Shown one piece after another: positions 1-8,609 of a stretch of 64,000 nt of DNA. Each line of letters starts with the position of its first letter. The first letter of the stretch is position 1. The position numbers and the translations under genes were made by a program. A model generated the notes under the pieces. That model searched no databases, was not told the origin of the DNA, and worked only from the letters and a program-made list of their open reading frames with translations. The DNA comes from JAJEFO01 sp965221845 (GTDB lineage: Bacteria > Pseudomonadota > Alphaproteobacteria > Rhodobacterales > Rhodobacteraceae), in assembly GCA_965221845.1 (NCBI GenBank), contig OZ244919.1:3348001-3412000 (forward strand), given 5' to 3'.

Positions 1-399
1 AGGTGCCGCCAGCCGTAGACCTCCCGGTCATGCGCCCGCGACACCGTCCGGCTCCGCTTCGACGGGACCGCCGCCTCCGCCCCGCGTTCCGCCAGGTCCT
101 CCAGCAGCCAGTCCGCGTCGAACGCCTTGTCGCCGACGAAGGCCCCGAACGCCAGGCCGTCGAGAAGCCCCGGCACCCCCTTGAGGTCGTGCGCCTGGCC
201 GGGAAGGATCCTGAAGCGGACCAGATAGCCGAGCGCGTCCACGACGGCCACGACCTTGCTCGTCAGGCCGCCTCTGGAACGACCGATCCCCTGGCTCGAG
301 GTCCCCCTTTTGCGCCGGACGCCTTCTGATGCGCCTGGACGACCGTGCCGTCGACGAACACCCACTCGAGGTCGAACTCCTCCGACAAGGCGTCGCCGC
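1..399 (-). pseudogene. IS5-family transposase, catalytic part (orfB), partial
   Basis: Minus-strand fragment with the first DDE aspartate in EWVFVDGTVVQAHQ, then GIGRSRGGLTSK and a second conserved stretch VGDKAFDAD; the C-terminal glutamate region lies beyond the window. The frame changes by -1 near 300-313 at GCA AAA GGG GGA. IS427-type elements normally make the transposase by a programmed frameshift at such an A-rich/G-rich slippery run, so this shift may be natural rather than a mutation. The N-terminus is lost because IS30 sits immediately upstream. Confidence 0.75.
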
Positions 400-425
400 T
401 TCCACTCCGAAGTGCAACATCAGCC
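400..425 (+). repeat. IS30 left inverted repeat
   Basis: Starts TTCCACTCCGAAGTGCAACA. It pairs with the right-end repeat at 1672-1697 and defines the left boundary of the IS30 element. Confidence 0.85.
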
Positions 426-623
426 AGCGAGGGGCGAAGCCCGAGCGGCGGCGGTCCCTTCACCGGGAGGCGTAGCCAGTCTTCCGGGGCGGTGCAAGCC
501 CTGCCGGGCGCTGTCCGCGGCCCGCCGGACGCAGGGAGGGCGGAGCCCGACCGGAGGACGGCGGGCCGCGGACAGCGCGCATCTCCCCTCGGAGCCGCCC
601 CCGGCGGCCCCGGAACGGCCCCC

Positions 624-1583
624 TCAGGGCGGCTGCGCCTGGTGGAAGGCCTCGGACGGGGTGAGGTAGCCCAGCGCCTTCCTCGGACGTGCGTTCAGCC
701 GGTCCTGGACGGCCTTCACGGCCTCGTCCGTCACCTTGCGGAAGTCCGTGCCCTTCGGGAACCACTCCCGCACCAGCCCGTTCACGTGCTCGTTCAGGCC
801 GCGCTCCCAGGAGTGGTACGGGCGCGCGAAGAAGAACCCCGCGCCCAGCGCCTCGGCCACCCTGGCATGGCCCGCGAACTCCTTGCCGTTGTCCGCGGTG
901 ACCGTGTGCACGGGGAGAGGGCCCAGCATGCCGGTCATGGCCGAGCCGACCGCGTCCGCCGTCTTCCTCTCGACCCTTTCGAGCAGCGTGTACTTGGACG
1001 CCCTGTCCACCAGGGAGACAAGCGCGCCGCTGTGGCCCTTGCCCACAATGGTGTCGGCCTCCCAGTCGCCGACCCGTTCCTTCGCCTCCACGACGTCCGG
1101 GCGCTCGGAGATGTCCACCCGGCCCGGGATGTGGCCGCGGCCCGCGTGGGCCCCGCCCTTCCGGTCCGGCTTCCTGCCGCGGCGGCGGAGATGCCGCCAG
1201 AGACCGCCGCCGGCCTTCCGGTCGGCGTGGATGCGCTCGTAGATCCACTGACGCCCCGCCATCGGCTCGCCCTCCTTGCGGAGGCGCCCGCTGACCTGCT
1301 CGGGGCTCCAGCCCTCGGCCAGCCGCTCCTCCGCCATGCGCCACAGCTCCGGCGTCATCTTGCGCGCCACCGACGAGGCCGCGCTGCGGCGCCTGTCCGA
1401 CTTGCGCTGGGCCTGCTTGTGGCGGTAGCCGCGCCTGCCGGCGTTGCGCCGCACCTCGCGCCAGACCGTCGTGCGGTCGCGGCCGAGCTGGCGGGCGATC
1501 GCCGGGCCGGAAAGCCCGCTTTTCCTCAGGGCGTGGATCTGGCAGCGTTCCGCATGAGGCCGGTGGCGATGGCCCTCGGGCAT
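624..1583 (-). CDS. IS30-family transposase
   Basis: DDE transposase of 319 residues, full length for IS30. The N-terminal helix-turn-helix region (about residues 10-45, SGPAIARQLGRDRTTVWREV) binds the inverted repeats. The catalytic core shows GDWEADTIVG (first D), HTVTADNGKEF (second D) and ERGLNEHVNGLVREWFPKG (glutamate region). It is the only gene of the element and is transcribed from the right-hand end. No frameshift or stop is seen, so it is probably functional. Confidence 0.95.
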   Translation of the reverse strand: MPEGHRHRPHAERCQIHALRKSGLSGPAIARQLGRDRTTVWREVRRNAGRRGYRHKQAQRKSDRRRSAASSVARKMTPELWRMAEERLAEGWSPEQVSGRLRKEGEPMAGRQWIYERIHADRKAGGGLWRHLRRRGRKPDRKGGAHAGRGHIPGRVDISERPDVVEAKERVGDWEADTIVGKGHSGALVSLVDRASKYTLLERVERKTADAVGSAMTGMLGPLPVHTVTADNGKEFAGHARVAEALGAGFFFARPYHSWERGLNEHVNGLVREWFPKGTDFRKVTDEAVKAVQDRLNARPRKALGYLTPSEAFHQAQPP

Positions 1584-1671
1584 GACAGTCTCCTTGCTTC
1601 ATCACAGGGACTGTCGTCGCCGCCTGGCCGATTCGCAACATCATGTGTCGCCGAACGACCAGGAACACTGC

Positions 1672-1697
1672 ATCAGGTGTTGCACTTCAGAGTGGAA
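1672..1697 (-). repeat. IS30 right inverted repeat
   Basis: Read on the minus strand from 1697 it begins TTCCACTCTGAAGTGCAACA, differing from the left end by one base. Confidence 0.85.
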
Positions 1698-1950
1698 CGG
1701 GGGCGTTGAAAACGCGTTCGAATACCCCCGAAAGCGCCCAGCGCCGGAACCGCCTGGAGACGCTGTTCCAGTTCCCGAACCGCGCGGGGAGGTCGCGCCA
1801 CGGCGACCCCGTGCGGAACCGCCAGAGCACCGCCTCCATGAAAAGGCGGTTGTCCGCCGCCGTGCCGCCGGGATCGGACTTCTTGCCCGGCAGCATGTCC
1901 TCGATCCGCGCCCACATGGCGTCGGTCAGAACCGTCCTGTCTGCATTCAT
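1698..1950 (-). pseudogene. IS5-family transposase N-terminal part (orfA)
   Basis: Begins MNADRTVLTDAMWARIEDML and continues with GGTAADNRLFMEAVLWRFRT and SPWRDLPARFGNWNSV, the hallmark N-terminal domain of IS5-type transposases (DUF4096). The reading frame is cut after ERVFNAP by the IS30 terminal repeat and would continue at 399. In its present state it encodes only about 87 residues and cannot supply transposase. Confidence 0.85.
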
Positions 1951-2052
1951 GATGTCACCTGTTTCCTGCCCGTGCCGCCGTTCCGGCGGTCATCGGGGAA
2001 GGAAATGGCATGGAAGCGGGCGATTCGCAAGGCAACTGTCAACGGGCCCTAG

Positions 2053-2271
2053 ATCCTGACCTGGGTCCGCCGGGCCTTCTCGAACCTGAAGCGCTGGGCC
2101 CTGGGGGTGCGTCACGGGCTGAGGCGCAAGCACGGCCGGCGCTGCCTGGACGAGTTCGTCTTTCGCTGGAACCGGCGCCGCCACCGGCGGACCTCGCTCG
2201 ACAGCCTCCTCGGCATCGGCCTCGGGCTGCCGTCCGCAACGTGTCAGGACATCGTCGAAGGACGCGCCTGA
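2053..2271 (+). pseudogene. IS1595-family transposase C-terminal remnant
   Basis: Translates as ILTWVRRAFSNLKRWALGV, then HGLRRKHGRRCLDEFVFRWN and LLGIGLGL, ending in TGA. This is the conserved C-terminus of IS1595 (ISXO2-like) transposases, where NLKRW and LDEFVFRxNRR are diagnostic. It starts directly at the right terminus of the IS5 element, so IS5 apparently inserted into this older transposase. The N-terminal two thirds are not visible in the window. Confidence 0.7.
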
Positions 2272-2524
2272 CGCGGCCCCGGTGCCGGAACCACGCGCCA
2301 GGAGTCCGTCCACGCCCCCCCCCCCGCATCCCGGAAATCCCGCCGCCGGGACCGCCTTGCGGCCGTGCCGGCGCGTTCCGCGCAACGGATCCGGGAACCC
2401 GGCCGCACGGGCGCCGACACAACATCTTGTGCCGCCTTGGCCAGGGGGATAAGCCTTTGAGATTGTAAATGCGCTTCATTTGGTTTCCGCCGATTGACAA
2501 GCGCGAAGCAGCTAAGGTGGTGAG
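2272..2524. other. Non-coding stretch with C11 tract, upstream of a defence gene
   Basis: No gene recognised. Contains an 11-base C run (2315-2325). Composition becomes more AT-rich from about 2455, just before the next gene, where the promoter presumably lies; no convincing -35/-10 pair was identified. Confidence 0.4.
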
Positions 2525-4308
2525 ATGACGACTCAAAAGGTTGACAGTGATGACCTGACAGTTGCGGACCTCTTCAAGTCATTTTATGCAGTGCCGGATT
2601 ATCAGCGGGAATATGTCTGGGGCACCGATCAGGTTGAACAGCTGCTGACTGACATCACCGACGAGATGTCCGGTCAGGCCGGGAACGCTCCGGAGTATTT
2701 CATCGGCAGCATCGTTGTTTGCCCCGGAAGGAACGGTGTTCTGGACCTGATCGACGGGCAGCAGCGCATGACCACCCTCTATGTCGCGCTCTGCGCAATA
2801 CGCGACCGTCTGCAGTCGCTCGAAGAGAAGGAATTCTCTGTGCTGAACTCGCAGCTGGCCGATGCGTCTGTGGACGAAACCGGACAGGAGACGTTCCGCC
2901 ATCGGCTTGATCTTCAGTATGAGGACAGCGGTGACGCGTTGGTGAGTCTGGCAAAAGGAAAGGGGATAGCCGGTCAGATGACGGGATCGATGAGGAACAT
3001 TCGAAACGCCCACCACGTTATGACTCGCTTCCTGACTTCCGAATTCGGCGACGATGCCGCTAAGGTAAGGCGGTTCTACGGCTATCTCATGGACAAGGTG
3101 AAGCTGATCCGCTTTCAGACGGAAGATGTCGCGAAGGCTCTGAAGATCTTCGAGACGATCAATGACCGAGGTATCGGGCTCAACTCGATGGACCTGCTCA
3201 AGAACCTGCTGTTCATGAAGACGCCGCCGTCGAAGTTCGACAGACTGAAACACACTTGGAAGGAGCTGCAGGAAAATATCTACGACATGGGCGAAAAACC
3301 GCTCCGGTTTCTGCGCTACTTCATATTCAGCCGTTACGACGTTGAAGTCCTGCGTGAAGATGCAATCTACGGGTGGCTCTCGAAGAACGAAGCGACCGTA
3401 GGATACGGCAAAGACCCTATCAGGTTCGCCGAGGAGCTCCTAAAGGCCGCAAGGGCATATGCGCGATTCAAGTCCGGAAAGAACGAAGCAGGCGACCCGA
3501 ACCCCCCTCTTTGGACAACATGCGGCTGCTGGGCGGCCAGGCGGCACGCCAGCACCTGATCCTGTTGCTTGCAGGTAGGCACCTTGCCGAGCCTCTCTTT
3601 GACCGGCTGGCCAAAGAAGTCGAGAACCTTTTTTTCTGCTACGTGATCACGCGAGAGCCCACCCGGACCTTCGAGAGAAATTTCGCGAGATGGGCCGCCG
3701 AGCTACGCGCGGTGAGATCCGGGGAAGAGTTCGAGGCGTTCATTTCGAAGCGGTTTGTCCGGGAAAGGGCCAACCTGTCCGTTCGTTTCGACGATGCGAT
3801 CGGTCGCCTGACCCTTCAGACGCTTCAGCAATATCGGTTTCGCTACATTCTTGCGAAGCTGACCCAGAAAATCGATCTTGTCGCCTACGGCGAGACCGAA
3901 GGAACTCGCTGGCTCGGTACGTACGTTCAGGGTGGTTATGAAATTGAGCACATCTTTCCTCAAAACCCGTGTCAGGCGGCACTGGACGAGTTCGGCTCCT
4001 TCGAGAATCCGGACATTGCAGAGCGGTTGGGCAACTTGGTGCTTGTCGAGAAATCGATCAACGCATCTCTCGGCAACCGCCCTTACGGCGAAAAGCAGCC
4101 TGTCTACAGGGAATCGAAGCTGCTGCTGACGCGTGCCCTGGCGGAGAAACCGAAGGTCGGCGAGAACACAAAGATCGATCGGGCCGTGGCCTCGATTGAA
4201 TCGTATGAGACCTGGAATGAGGCGGCCGTTTCGGCACGACAGGTGGGCCTTGTCTCCCTGTCGAGGACCGTATGGGGATTACCAAAGGAAGAAACTGAAT
4301 TGCCATGA
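2525..4308 (+). pseudogene. GmrSD-like DUF262/DUF1524 nuclease, frameshifted
   Basis: Two overlapping frames together encode one protein of about 593 residues. The first (2525 to about 3507) has the DUF262 domain with the key IDGQQRMTTLY motif and NDRGIGLNSMDLLKN. The second (about 3500-4308) has the DUF1524 HNH-type nuclease with EIEHIFPQNP and RLGNLVLVEKSINASLGNRP. GmrSD and related proteins use DUF262 for nucleotide-dependent sensing and HNH for cutting modified phage DNA. The frame breaks at a C6 run (about 3502-3507), where one base gained or lost would restore it. Composition is lower in GC than the neighbours, consistent with acquisition. It ends in an ATGA overlap with the hsdR remnant. 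It could be a dead gene, a phase-variable gene, or a sequencing error in the C run. Confidence 0.85.
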
Positions 4309-5402
4309 GGAATTTCACCGAAGACGAGGTAGAGGACGCCGCCCTCGAATGGCTTGCCGGGCTGGGCTACGCGGTGCTCCACGGACCGGACATCGGTCCG
4401 GAAGGGCCGGTACCGGAGCGCAGGAGCTACGGCGAGGTAATGCTGTCCGACAGTTTCGAAGAGGCACTCAGATGCCTCAATCCGCAGATCTCCGACAAGA
4501 CGCTGGAAGACATTTCCCGCAAGGTCCGGCAGACAGAAACCCCCTCCCTCGTCGAGGAGAACCGGCGCCCGCCGCCGCTTCCCGGACGCCGTGCTGTCGC
4601 TCTCCAGGGCGTTCGCTCTCGCGGCCGCCAGCGACGAGGCGCGCGCGATTCGGGAGGACGTCGGTTTTTCCAGGCCGTCCGGGCGGCGTTCACCAAGCCC
4701 CCCCCCGGGGGGGGGGGGGGGGGGGTAAGGTCTTCGGCCGAACGGGACCTGGCCGTGCGGCAGATCGTCAGCCGGGCGGTCGTCTCCACCGAGATCGTCG
4801 ACATTCTCAAGACCGCCGGGCTGGAGACGCCGGACATCTCCAGCCTTTCCGACGATTTCCTCGCCGAGATCCGGGGGATGGAAAAGAAGAACCTCGCGCT
4901 GGAAGCGCTTCGCAAGCTCATCGACGGCGAGCTTCGATCACGAAGCCGCGTCAACCTGGCGGAGACCCACGCCTTCTCGCAGAGACTGGAGGAGGCGATC
5001 GCCCGCTACCACGGCAATGCCGTCACCACGGCGGAGGTCCTTCAGGAACTGATCGGACTCGCCAAGGACATCCGTGCCGCGCACCGGCGCGGCGAGGAGG
5101 AAGGGCTCAGCCAGGAGGAAGTCGCGTTCTACGACGCCCTCTCCCAGAACGAGAGCGCGGTCGAGATGATGGGGAACGACCAGCTTCGTGTCATCGCTCT
5201 TGAATTGCTGAACGGTCTGAAGGGCAACGCCTCCGTGGACTGGCAGCACCGGGAGCCGGCGCGCGCACGGATGCGGGTTCTGGTCAAGCGCATCCTGCGC
5301 AAGCACGGCTACCCGCCCGATCTCCGGGACGCCGCCGTCCGGACCGTGCTGCAACAGGCCGAGGTCCTCTCGGCAAGATGGGCCGCGCGACCGCCAAAAT
5401 GA
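4305..5402 (+). pseudogene. hsdR: Type I restriction subunit HsdR, internally deleted
   Basis: The first about 88 residues (NFTEDEVEDAALEWLAGLGY ... SLVEENRR) match the N-terminus of HsdR. They run directly into the C-terminal part: FPDAVLSLSRAFALAAASDE and DVGFFQAVRAAFTK (shifted frame, about 4568-4697), then ERDLAVRQIVSRAVVSTEIV and the helical C-terminal domain to residue 365. The nuclease core and both helicase domains, normally about 600 residues, are missing. A C9-G19 homopolymer at 4698-4725 sits at the frame change. No hsdM or hsdS is nearby. The product cannot cut or translocate DNA; a structural leftover is the best reading. Confidence 0.85.
4698..4725. repeat. C9-G19 homopolymer tract
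   Basis: Nine C followed by nineteen G inside the hsdR remnant. Such a run is prone to slippage and to sequencing or assembly error, and it coincides with a change of reading frame in the pseudogene. Confidence 0.9.
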
Positions 5403-5427
5403 GGATCTCTCCGTCATTCGGTTGGGT

Positions 5428-5967
5428 TCACGTCGCCGACGAAGGAAATCCGGCATTCGGTTTCCGTGGCATCCGCATTTGCGGCAGGGCTTCGTGCGTG
5501 GCGATGCCCTCGGCCACGATGCTGTCGTAACGGCGGCCGATCAGTTCCGCCAGCCGCTCCGGAAGGGGCTTTCCGTCCGACAGGTTGACGGCGTGGACGG
5601 CGCGGCGCAGAAGGCGGGCCGTCCTCTCCGCCCGATCCTCGTCGTCGAAGTCCACCCGGTCCCGGAGCTCGCTCAGGACGTGCGCGGCGCAGAGCGAGGG
5701 CACCGTCCCGGGGATGTTGAAGTACGGCCGCCAGTGGTCGTGCACCGCGACCCCGGTCGCGTCCGCCGTCACGTCGCCGCGGCCCGCGCTGTCGAAGTGG
5801 TTCGAGCGCTGCGCCGTCGCCCGCGACGGGCGCTCGAGGAAGCGCGGGATCGTGGCGCTGGCGCGCAAGCCGCTCGTGGCGCCGGGCGGTTCGCCGCGAC
5901 CGGGCCGGTGCCCGAGGGCGCCGTCCTGTCGAAGGCACGGGAGGGGGAGACCGGAACACCCTGACAC
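5428..5967 (-). pseudogene. IS66-family transposase C-terminal remnant
   Basis: Minus-strand frame containing GVAVHDHWRPYFNIPGTVP, SLCAAHVLSELRD, the RLLRRAVHAV helix and ERLAELIGRRYDSIVAEGIA. These are characteristic of the IS66 transposase catalytic domain around the second aspartate and the C-terminal region. The segment upstream of GVAVHDHW is degraded and no start is credible, so this is a fragment. It lies immediately downstream of the decayed hsdR. Confidence 0.75.
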
Positions 5968-6410
5968 CCGGGCGGCCCGACGGGGCCCTCGGGGAACCCG
6001 GGCAGGGCGTGTGACCGGCAGGAGGCATGGTCCGCCGCATCCCGCGGCACCGTCCGTTCAGACGGGTCCCGCCTTCCGGAACGTCGCGCCGCCCGAACGG
6101 GGCGCCGTGGTCACGGGGCCGGCACAGGCCGGCAGACCGAACCGGACAGCCTGGACGCGCCGTCGGGCGCTCCCCGGAAAGCGACGTTCCGCCTGGAGAA
6201 TCCCCGAGCGGCGCCGACGCCGCCTCTGAGAGGAGACGGGTCGATGTGACACGTCATGAAGAAAGCGCTTGACGGGAGGGGGCTCATAAGAGTTTCGGCG
6301 GCACCGAAACAGGATGGGGCGGGAACGATGTAGTCACGGTTTGGTCTTGATCGAGGGCGGCCGTCGCGACATGTTTGCGAGAGAGGAGCCCGGACCGGGA
6401 GCGACCTGCG
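5968..6410. other. Non-coding stretch between IS66 remnant and toxin-antitoxin locus
   Basis: GC-rich to about 6235 with no recognisable gene; probably eroded IS66 sequence. From about 6240 to 6410 it is less GC-rich and must hold the promoter of the antitoxin gene. A TTGACG at about 6269 is a possible -35, but no matching -10 is clear. Confidence 0.35.
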
Positions 6411-6671
6411 ATGGAACTTCCCATCCGCGACGCGAAAGCGCGCCTCTCCGAACTGGTCGCCGCCGCCCGCAAGGGCGAGCGCGTGATCATCACAAGGCAC
6501 GGCCGGCCGACGGCCGAACTGGTGCGCTGCGACCGGCGCGGCGGGATCGACTTCGAGAAGCTGGAGGCCGCACGTCGGCGTCTCGGGATCGAGGGCGACG
6601 GGAAAGGCTGGCCGGAGAAATTCAACGATCCCGCCTTCAGCCGCGAGGTGCTCGGGCTCGACGGAGAGTAG
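6411..6671 (+). CDS. Phd/YefM-family antitoxin
   Basis: Eighty-six residues beginning MELPIRDAKARLSELVAAAR, the standard Phd/YefM DNA-binding N-terminus, followed by KGERVIITRHGRPTAELVRC. These antitoxins neutralise a partner toxin by wrapping it with the C-terminal tail and repress their own operon. The start at 6411 was chosen because homologous proteins begin at this methionine; upstream in-frame TTG codons add a non-conserved tail. The partner PIN-domain toxin gene follows 11 bp later but is frameshifted, so this antitoxin may now be an orphan. Confidence 0.85.
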   Translation: MELPIRDAKARLSELVAAARKGERVIITRHGRPTAELVRCDRRGGIDFEKLEAARRRLGIEGDGKGWPEKFNDPAFSREVLGLDGE

Positions 6672-6682
6672 CCGGACGAACA

Positions 6683-7094
6683 ATGCGCGTTCTGCTCGAT
6701 ACGTCCTGCCTGTTCGACTTCATGGACAGGCCGGGCATGTTCCTGGACTCCGAACCGCCGGGCATTGGCGGCGCGGGGGACGGATTTCTGCGTCAGCGCT
6801 GTTTCGACCTGGGAGATGCGCCTCAAGCACGACGCTCGCCACCGGTCGGGCGAGCGCAAGAGCCGCTTCTCTCCCGCGGATGTCGTCGCCGCGCTGCAAG
6901 ATCAGGACATGACGTTCCTGCCGATGACCATGCGCCACGCTGCCTGCGAACTCGAAACACCGCTGGACCACAAGGACCCTTTCGACGAACTGCTGATGGT
7001 CCAGGCCCAGGAGGAAGGTCTCCGGCTGCTGACCTTGGATGGGCTCCTTGTCGGTCATCCGTCTGCAATCGCGGTTCATGAGCTTGGGCAATGA
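6683..7094 (+). pseudogene. VapC-like PIN-domain toxin, frameshifted
   Basis: Begins MRVLLDTSCLFDFMD (first PIN acidic residue) in one frame and continues from about 6750 in another with FCVSAVSTWEMRLKHDARH, then PLDHKDPFDELLMVQAQEEG and LRLLTLDGLL (further acidic residues). Combined length of about 136 residues is normal for VapC ribonucleases. The frame is lost near 6750-6760 (CCGCCGGGCATT), so no full toxin is made as written. It follows the antitoxin in the usual order. Confidence 0.8.
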
Positions 7095-7171
7095 AGTTCC
7101 GCTCAATGCAATCGCCCTGATGATGACCGAGGGCGAGCTGTCCCGGGCGGGGATCGCCGGACTCCCTGCCT

Positions 7172-7816
7172 TCAGGCGCTGCCCGCCGGTCGGCTGCCAG
7201 TCTCGAGCACCCCGTTCAGCACCATGTTGGCAATCTCGGAGGCGACATGCTCCGCGGCCATCGGATCCGGCGCCTTGCCGTCCAGGAAGAAGCGCACCTG
7301 CTTGCCCATGACCGCGTAGTATTCGGTCATCGCCCAGATGTGGAACAGCAGCAGCAAGGGATCGACGGGACGGACGCGTCCTTCGGCGATCCAGCTCTCG
7401 ATCAGCGAAGCCGAGCGCCGGACGTCCTTGCGCGACCGCATCCAGTGATCCTGCAGCATGCTCGCGTCGCGCATGACCTCGCTCGCGAACAGCTTGACCT
7501 TGTCGGGATGCTCGAGCGAAAAGCGGACCTTCCGGACGATGTAGTCCCGCAGCACGGATTCCGGATCCCGGCTGGCGGCGCTCCCGTCGAACAGGTCGGC
7601 CCAGATCCCGATGATCCGGTCGATGACGTCCTGGTACAGCTCCTCCTTGCCGCTGATGTGATAGTGAAGCTTGGTCTTGGTCAGGCCCGCGCGGTCGGCG
7701 ATGGCCTGCGTCGTCGTGCCGCGCAGGCCGTGCTCGGCGAATTCCGCCGTCGCGGCCTCGTGGATCCTCTCCCTGAGCGCCTCGCGCTTCCGGGCGAAAT
7801 CGGTGCGTGAATTCAT
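7172..7816 (-). CDS. TetR-family regulator, RutR-like
   Basis: 214 residues. An N-terminal TetR helix-turn-helix (about residues 12-58: AATAEFAEHGLRGTTTQAIA ... TKTKLHYHISGKEELY) is followed by a long ligand-binding domain (FASEVMRDASMLQDHWMRSR; LFHIWAMTEYYAVMGKQV) like that of RutR/YcdC-type regulators, which sense pyrimidine-like ligands. It is the last gene of the minus-strand catabolic cluster, 181 bp beyond the flavodoxin-fold reductase. It probably represses that cluster, with the transported compound or a product as effector (inference). The start matches the usual MNSRTDFARKREAL-type N-terminus. Confidence 0.85.
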   Translation of the reverse strand: MNSRTDFARKREALRERIHEAATAEFAEHGLRGTTTQAIADRAGLTKTKLHYHISGKEELYQDVIDRIIGIWADLFDGSAASRDPESVLRDYIVRKVRFSLEHPDKVKLFASEVMRDASMLQDHWMRSRKDVRRSASLIESWIAEGRVRPVDPLLLLFHIWAMTEYYAVMGKQVRFFLDGKAPDPMAAEHVASEIANMVLNGVLETGSRPAGSA

Positions 7817-7997
7817 GCGCCTGCCCGGAGCAGGGCGGCCGCAACGCCGTCGCCGGCCGGGGCCGGGGACCCCATGTCCGGCCGGGACGGCGCCAGCCCG
7901 CGGGCGAGGCGCCGGATGCCCGGCTGCGCGAGGGAACGGCGTGTCGGCCCGGACGCGCGCCCTTTCCCGCGGCGGGCATGCGTCATTCCCCCCGCCG

Positions 7998-8597
7998 TCA
8001 TGCCTCGATGCGCCGCAACGCTCTTTCGACGCGGGAGAGAAAGCCTGCGCGCCGGCTCTCGCTCGTGTTGTTGATGTCGTAGAGCTGGAGCCAGCTGTAG
8101 CGGCACTTCGGCGAAAGCAGCGGACGCATTCCCCGGGTCCACAGGCTGCGTCCGGGATCGCGTATCAGGCGGATCCACCACCAGGGCGAGCCGGACGTGG
8201 TGATCCCGACGAAGAGCCGGACATTGCAGAGCTTCCCCTTCGGGCGCCTCAGCCTGGCGCTGGCGACCTCGAAGGCGACGCCCGGCAGCCATACGCGCTC
8301 GAGCCAGCCCTTGAGCATCGCGGGAGGCCCGTAGAACCAGGTCGGGTAGATCACGAGGAGGCCCTCGGCCCATCTCAGCTCCTCGACGTGATCGGGATGC
8401 TTGTCGATTATGGCCCCGGTGCGCGGCAGGTAGTCGGACCATTCCCCCTCGCTCAGGACGGGCTCGAAGCCGTCCCTGTAGAGATCGCGCACGCGCACGT
8501 CATGGCCTGCCGCACGAAGGGTGCGGCAGGCCGTTTCCAGGAGTGCGGCGCCGAAGCTTTCGCGGCTCGGGTGGCAGAAGACCACAAGCAGTCGCAC
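7998..8597 (-). CDS. NAD(P)H dehydrogenase (quinone)-like flavodoxin-fold protein
   Basis: 199 residues with MRLLVVFCHPSRESFGAALL at the N-terminus (FMN phosphate loop region) and IYPTWFYGPPAMLKGWLERV, the flavodoxin_2 motif of KefF/MdaB/NQO1-like reductases. Such enzymes transfer electrons from NAD(P)H through bound FMN or FAD to quinones or other acceptors in the cytoplasm. It lies 12 bp after the substrate-binding-protein gene, so it is probably co-transcribed and may supply reducing power or flavin to the pathway (inference). The N-terminal extension typical of KefF is absent. Confidence 0.85.
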   Translation of the reverse strand: MRLLVVFCHPSRESFGAALLETACRTLRAAGHDVRVRDLYRDGFEPVLSEGEWSDYLPRTGAIIDKHPDHVEELRWAEGLLVIYPTWFYGPPAMLKGWLERVWLPGVAFEVASARLRRPKGKLCNVRLFVGITTSGSPWWWIRLIRDPGRSLWTRGMRPLLSPKCRYSWLQLYDINNTSESRRAGFLSRVERALRRIEA

Positions 8598-8609
8598 GGC
8601 CGGACGTCC

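Larger units (their letters stand above)
400..1697 (-). mobile_element. Complete IS30-family insertion sequence
   Basis: About 1.3 kb bounded by inverted repeats: the left end starts TTCCACTCCGAAGTGCAACA at 400, and the right end read inwards from 1697 starts TTCCACTCTGAAGTGCAACA (one mismatch in 20). It carries one intact transposase gene and interrupts an IS5-type transposase gene. No clear target duplication is visible (flanks ...GCCGC and CGGGGG...). The intact gene and near-perfect ends suggest a recent, possibly still active insertion. Confidence 0.9.
1..2049 (-). mobile_element. IS5-family (IS427-like) element, interrupted by IS30 and cut by the left window edge
   Basis: The two halves of one IS5-type transposase lie on the minus strand on either side of an IS30 element: the N-terminal part at 1698-1950 and the catalytic part at 1-399. 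Joining them reads ...ERVFNAP then GDALSEEFDLEWVFVDG, which is continuous IS5 sequence. The right terminus is taken as 2049, because 2031-2049 reads inwards as GGGCCCGTTGACAGTTGCC, which resembles an IS427-type terminal repeat, and it abuts CTAG, the usual target of that group. The left terminus is outside the window. Confidence 0.75.

Noticed and set aside
5968..6235. Minus-strand open frames upstream of the IS66 fragment as separate genes
   Set aside because: No family resemblance and extreme Pro/Arg content typical of out-of-frame GC-rich DNA.
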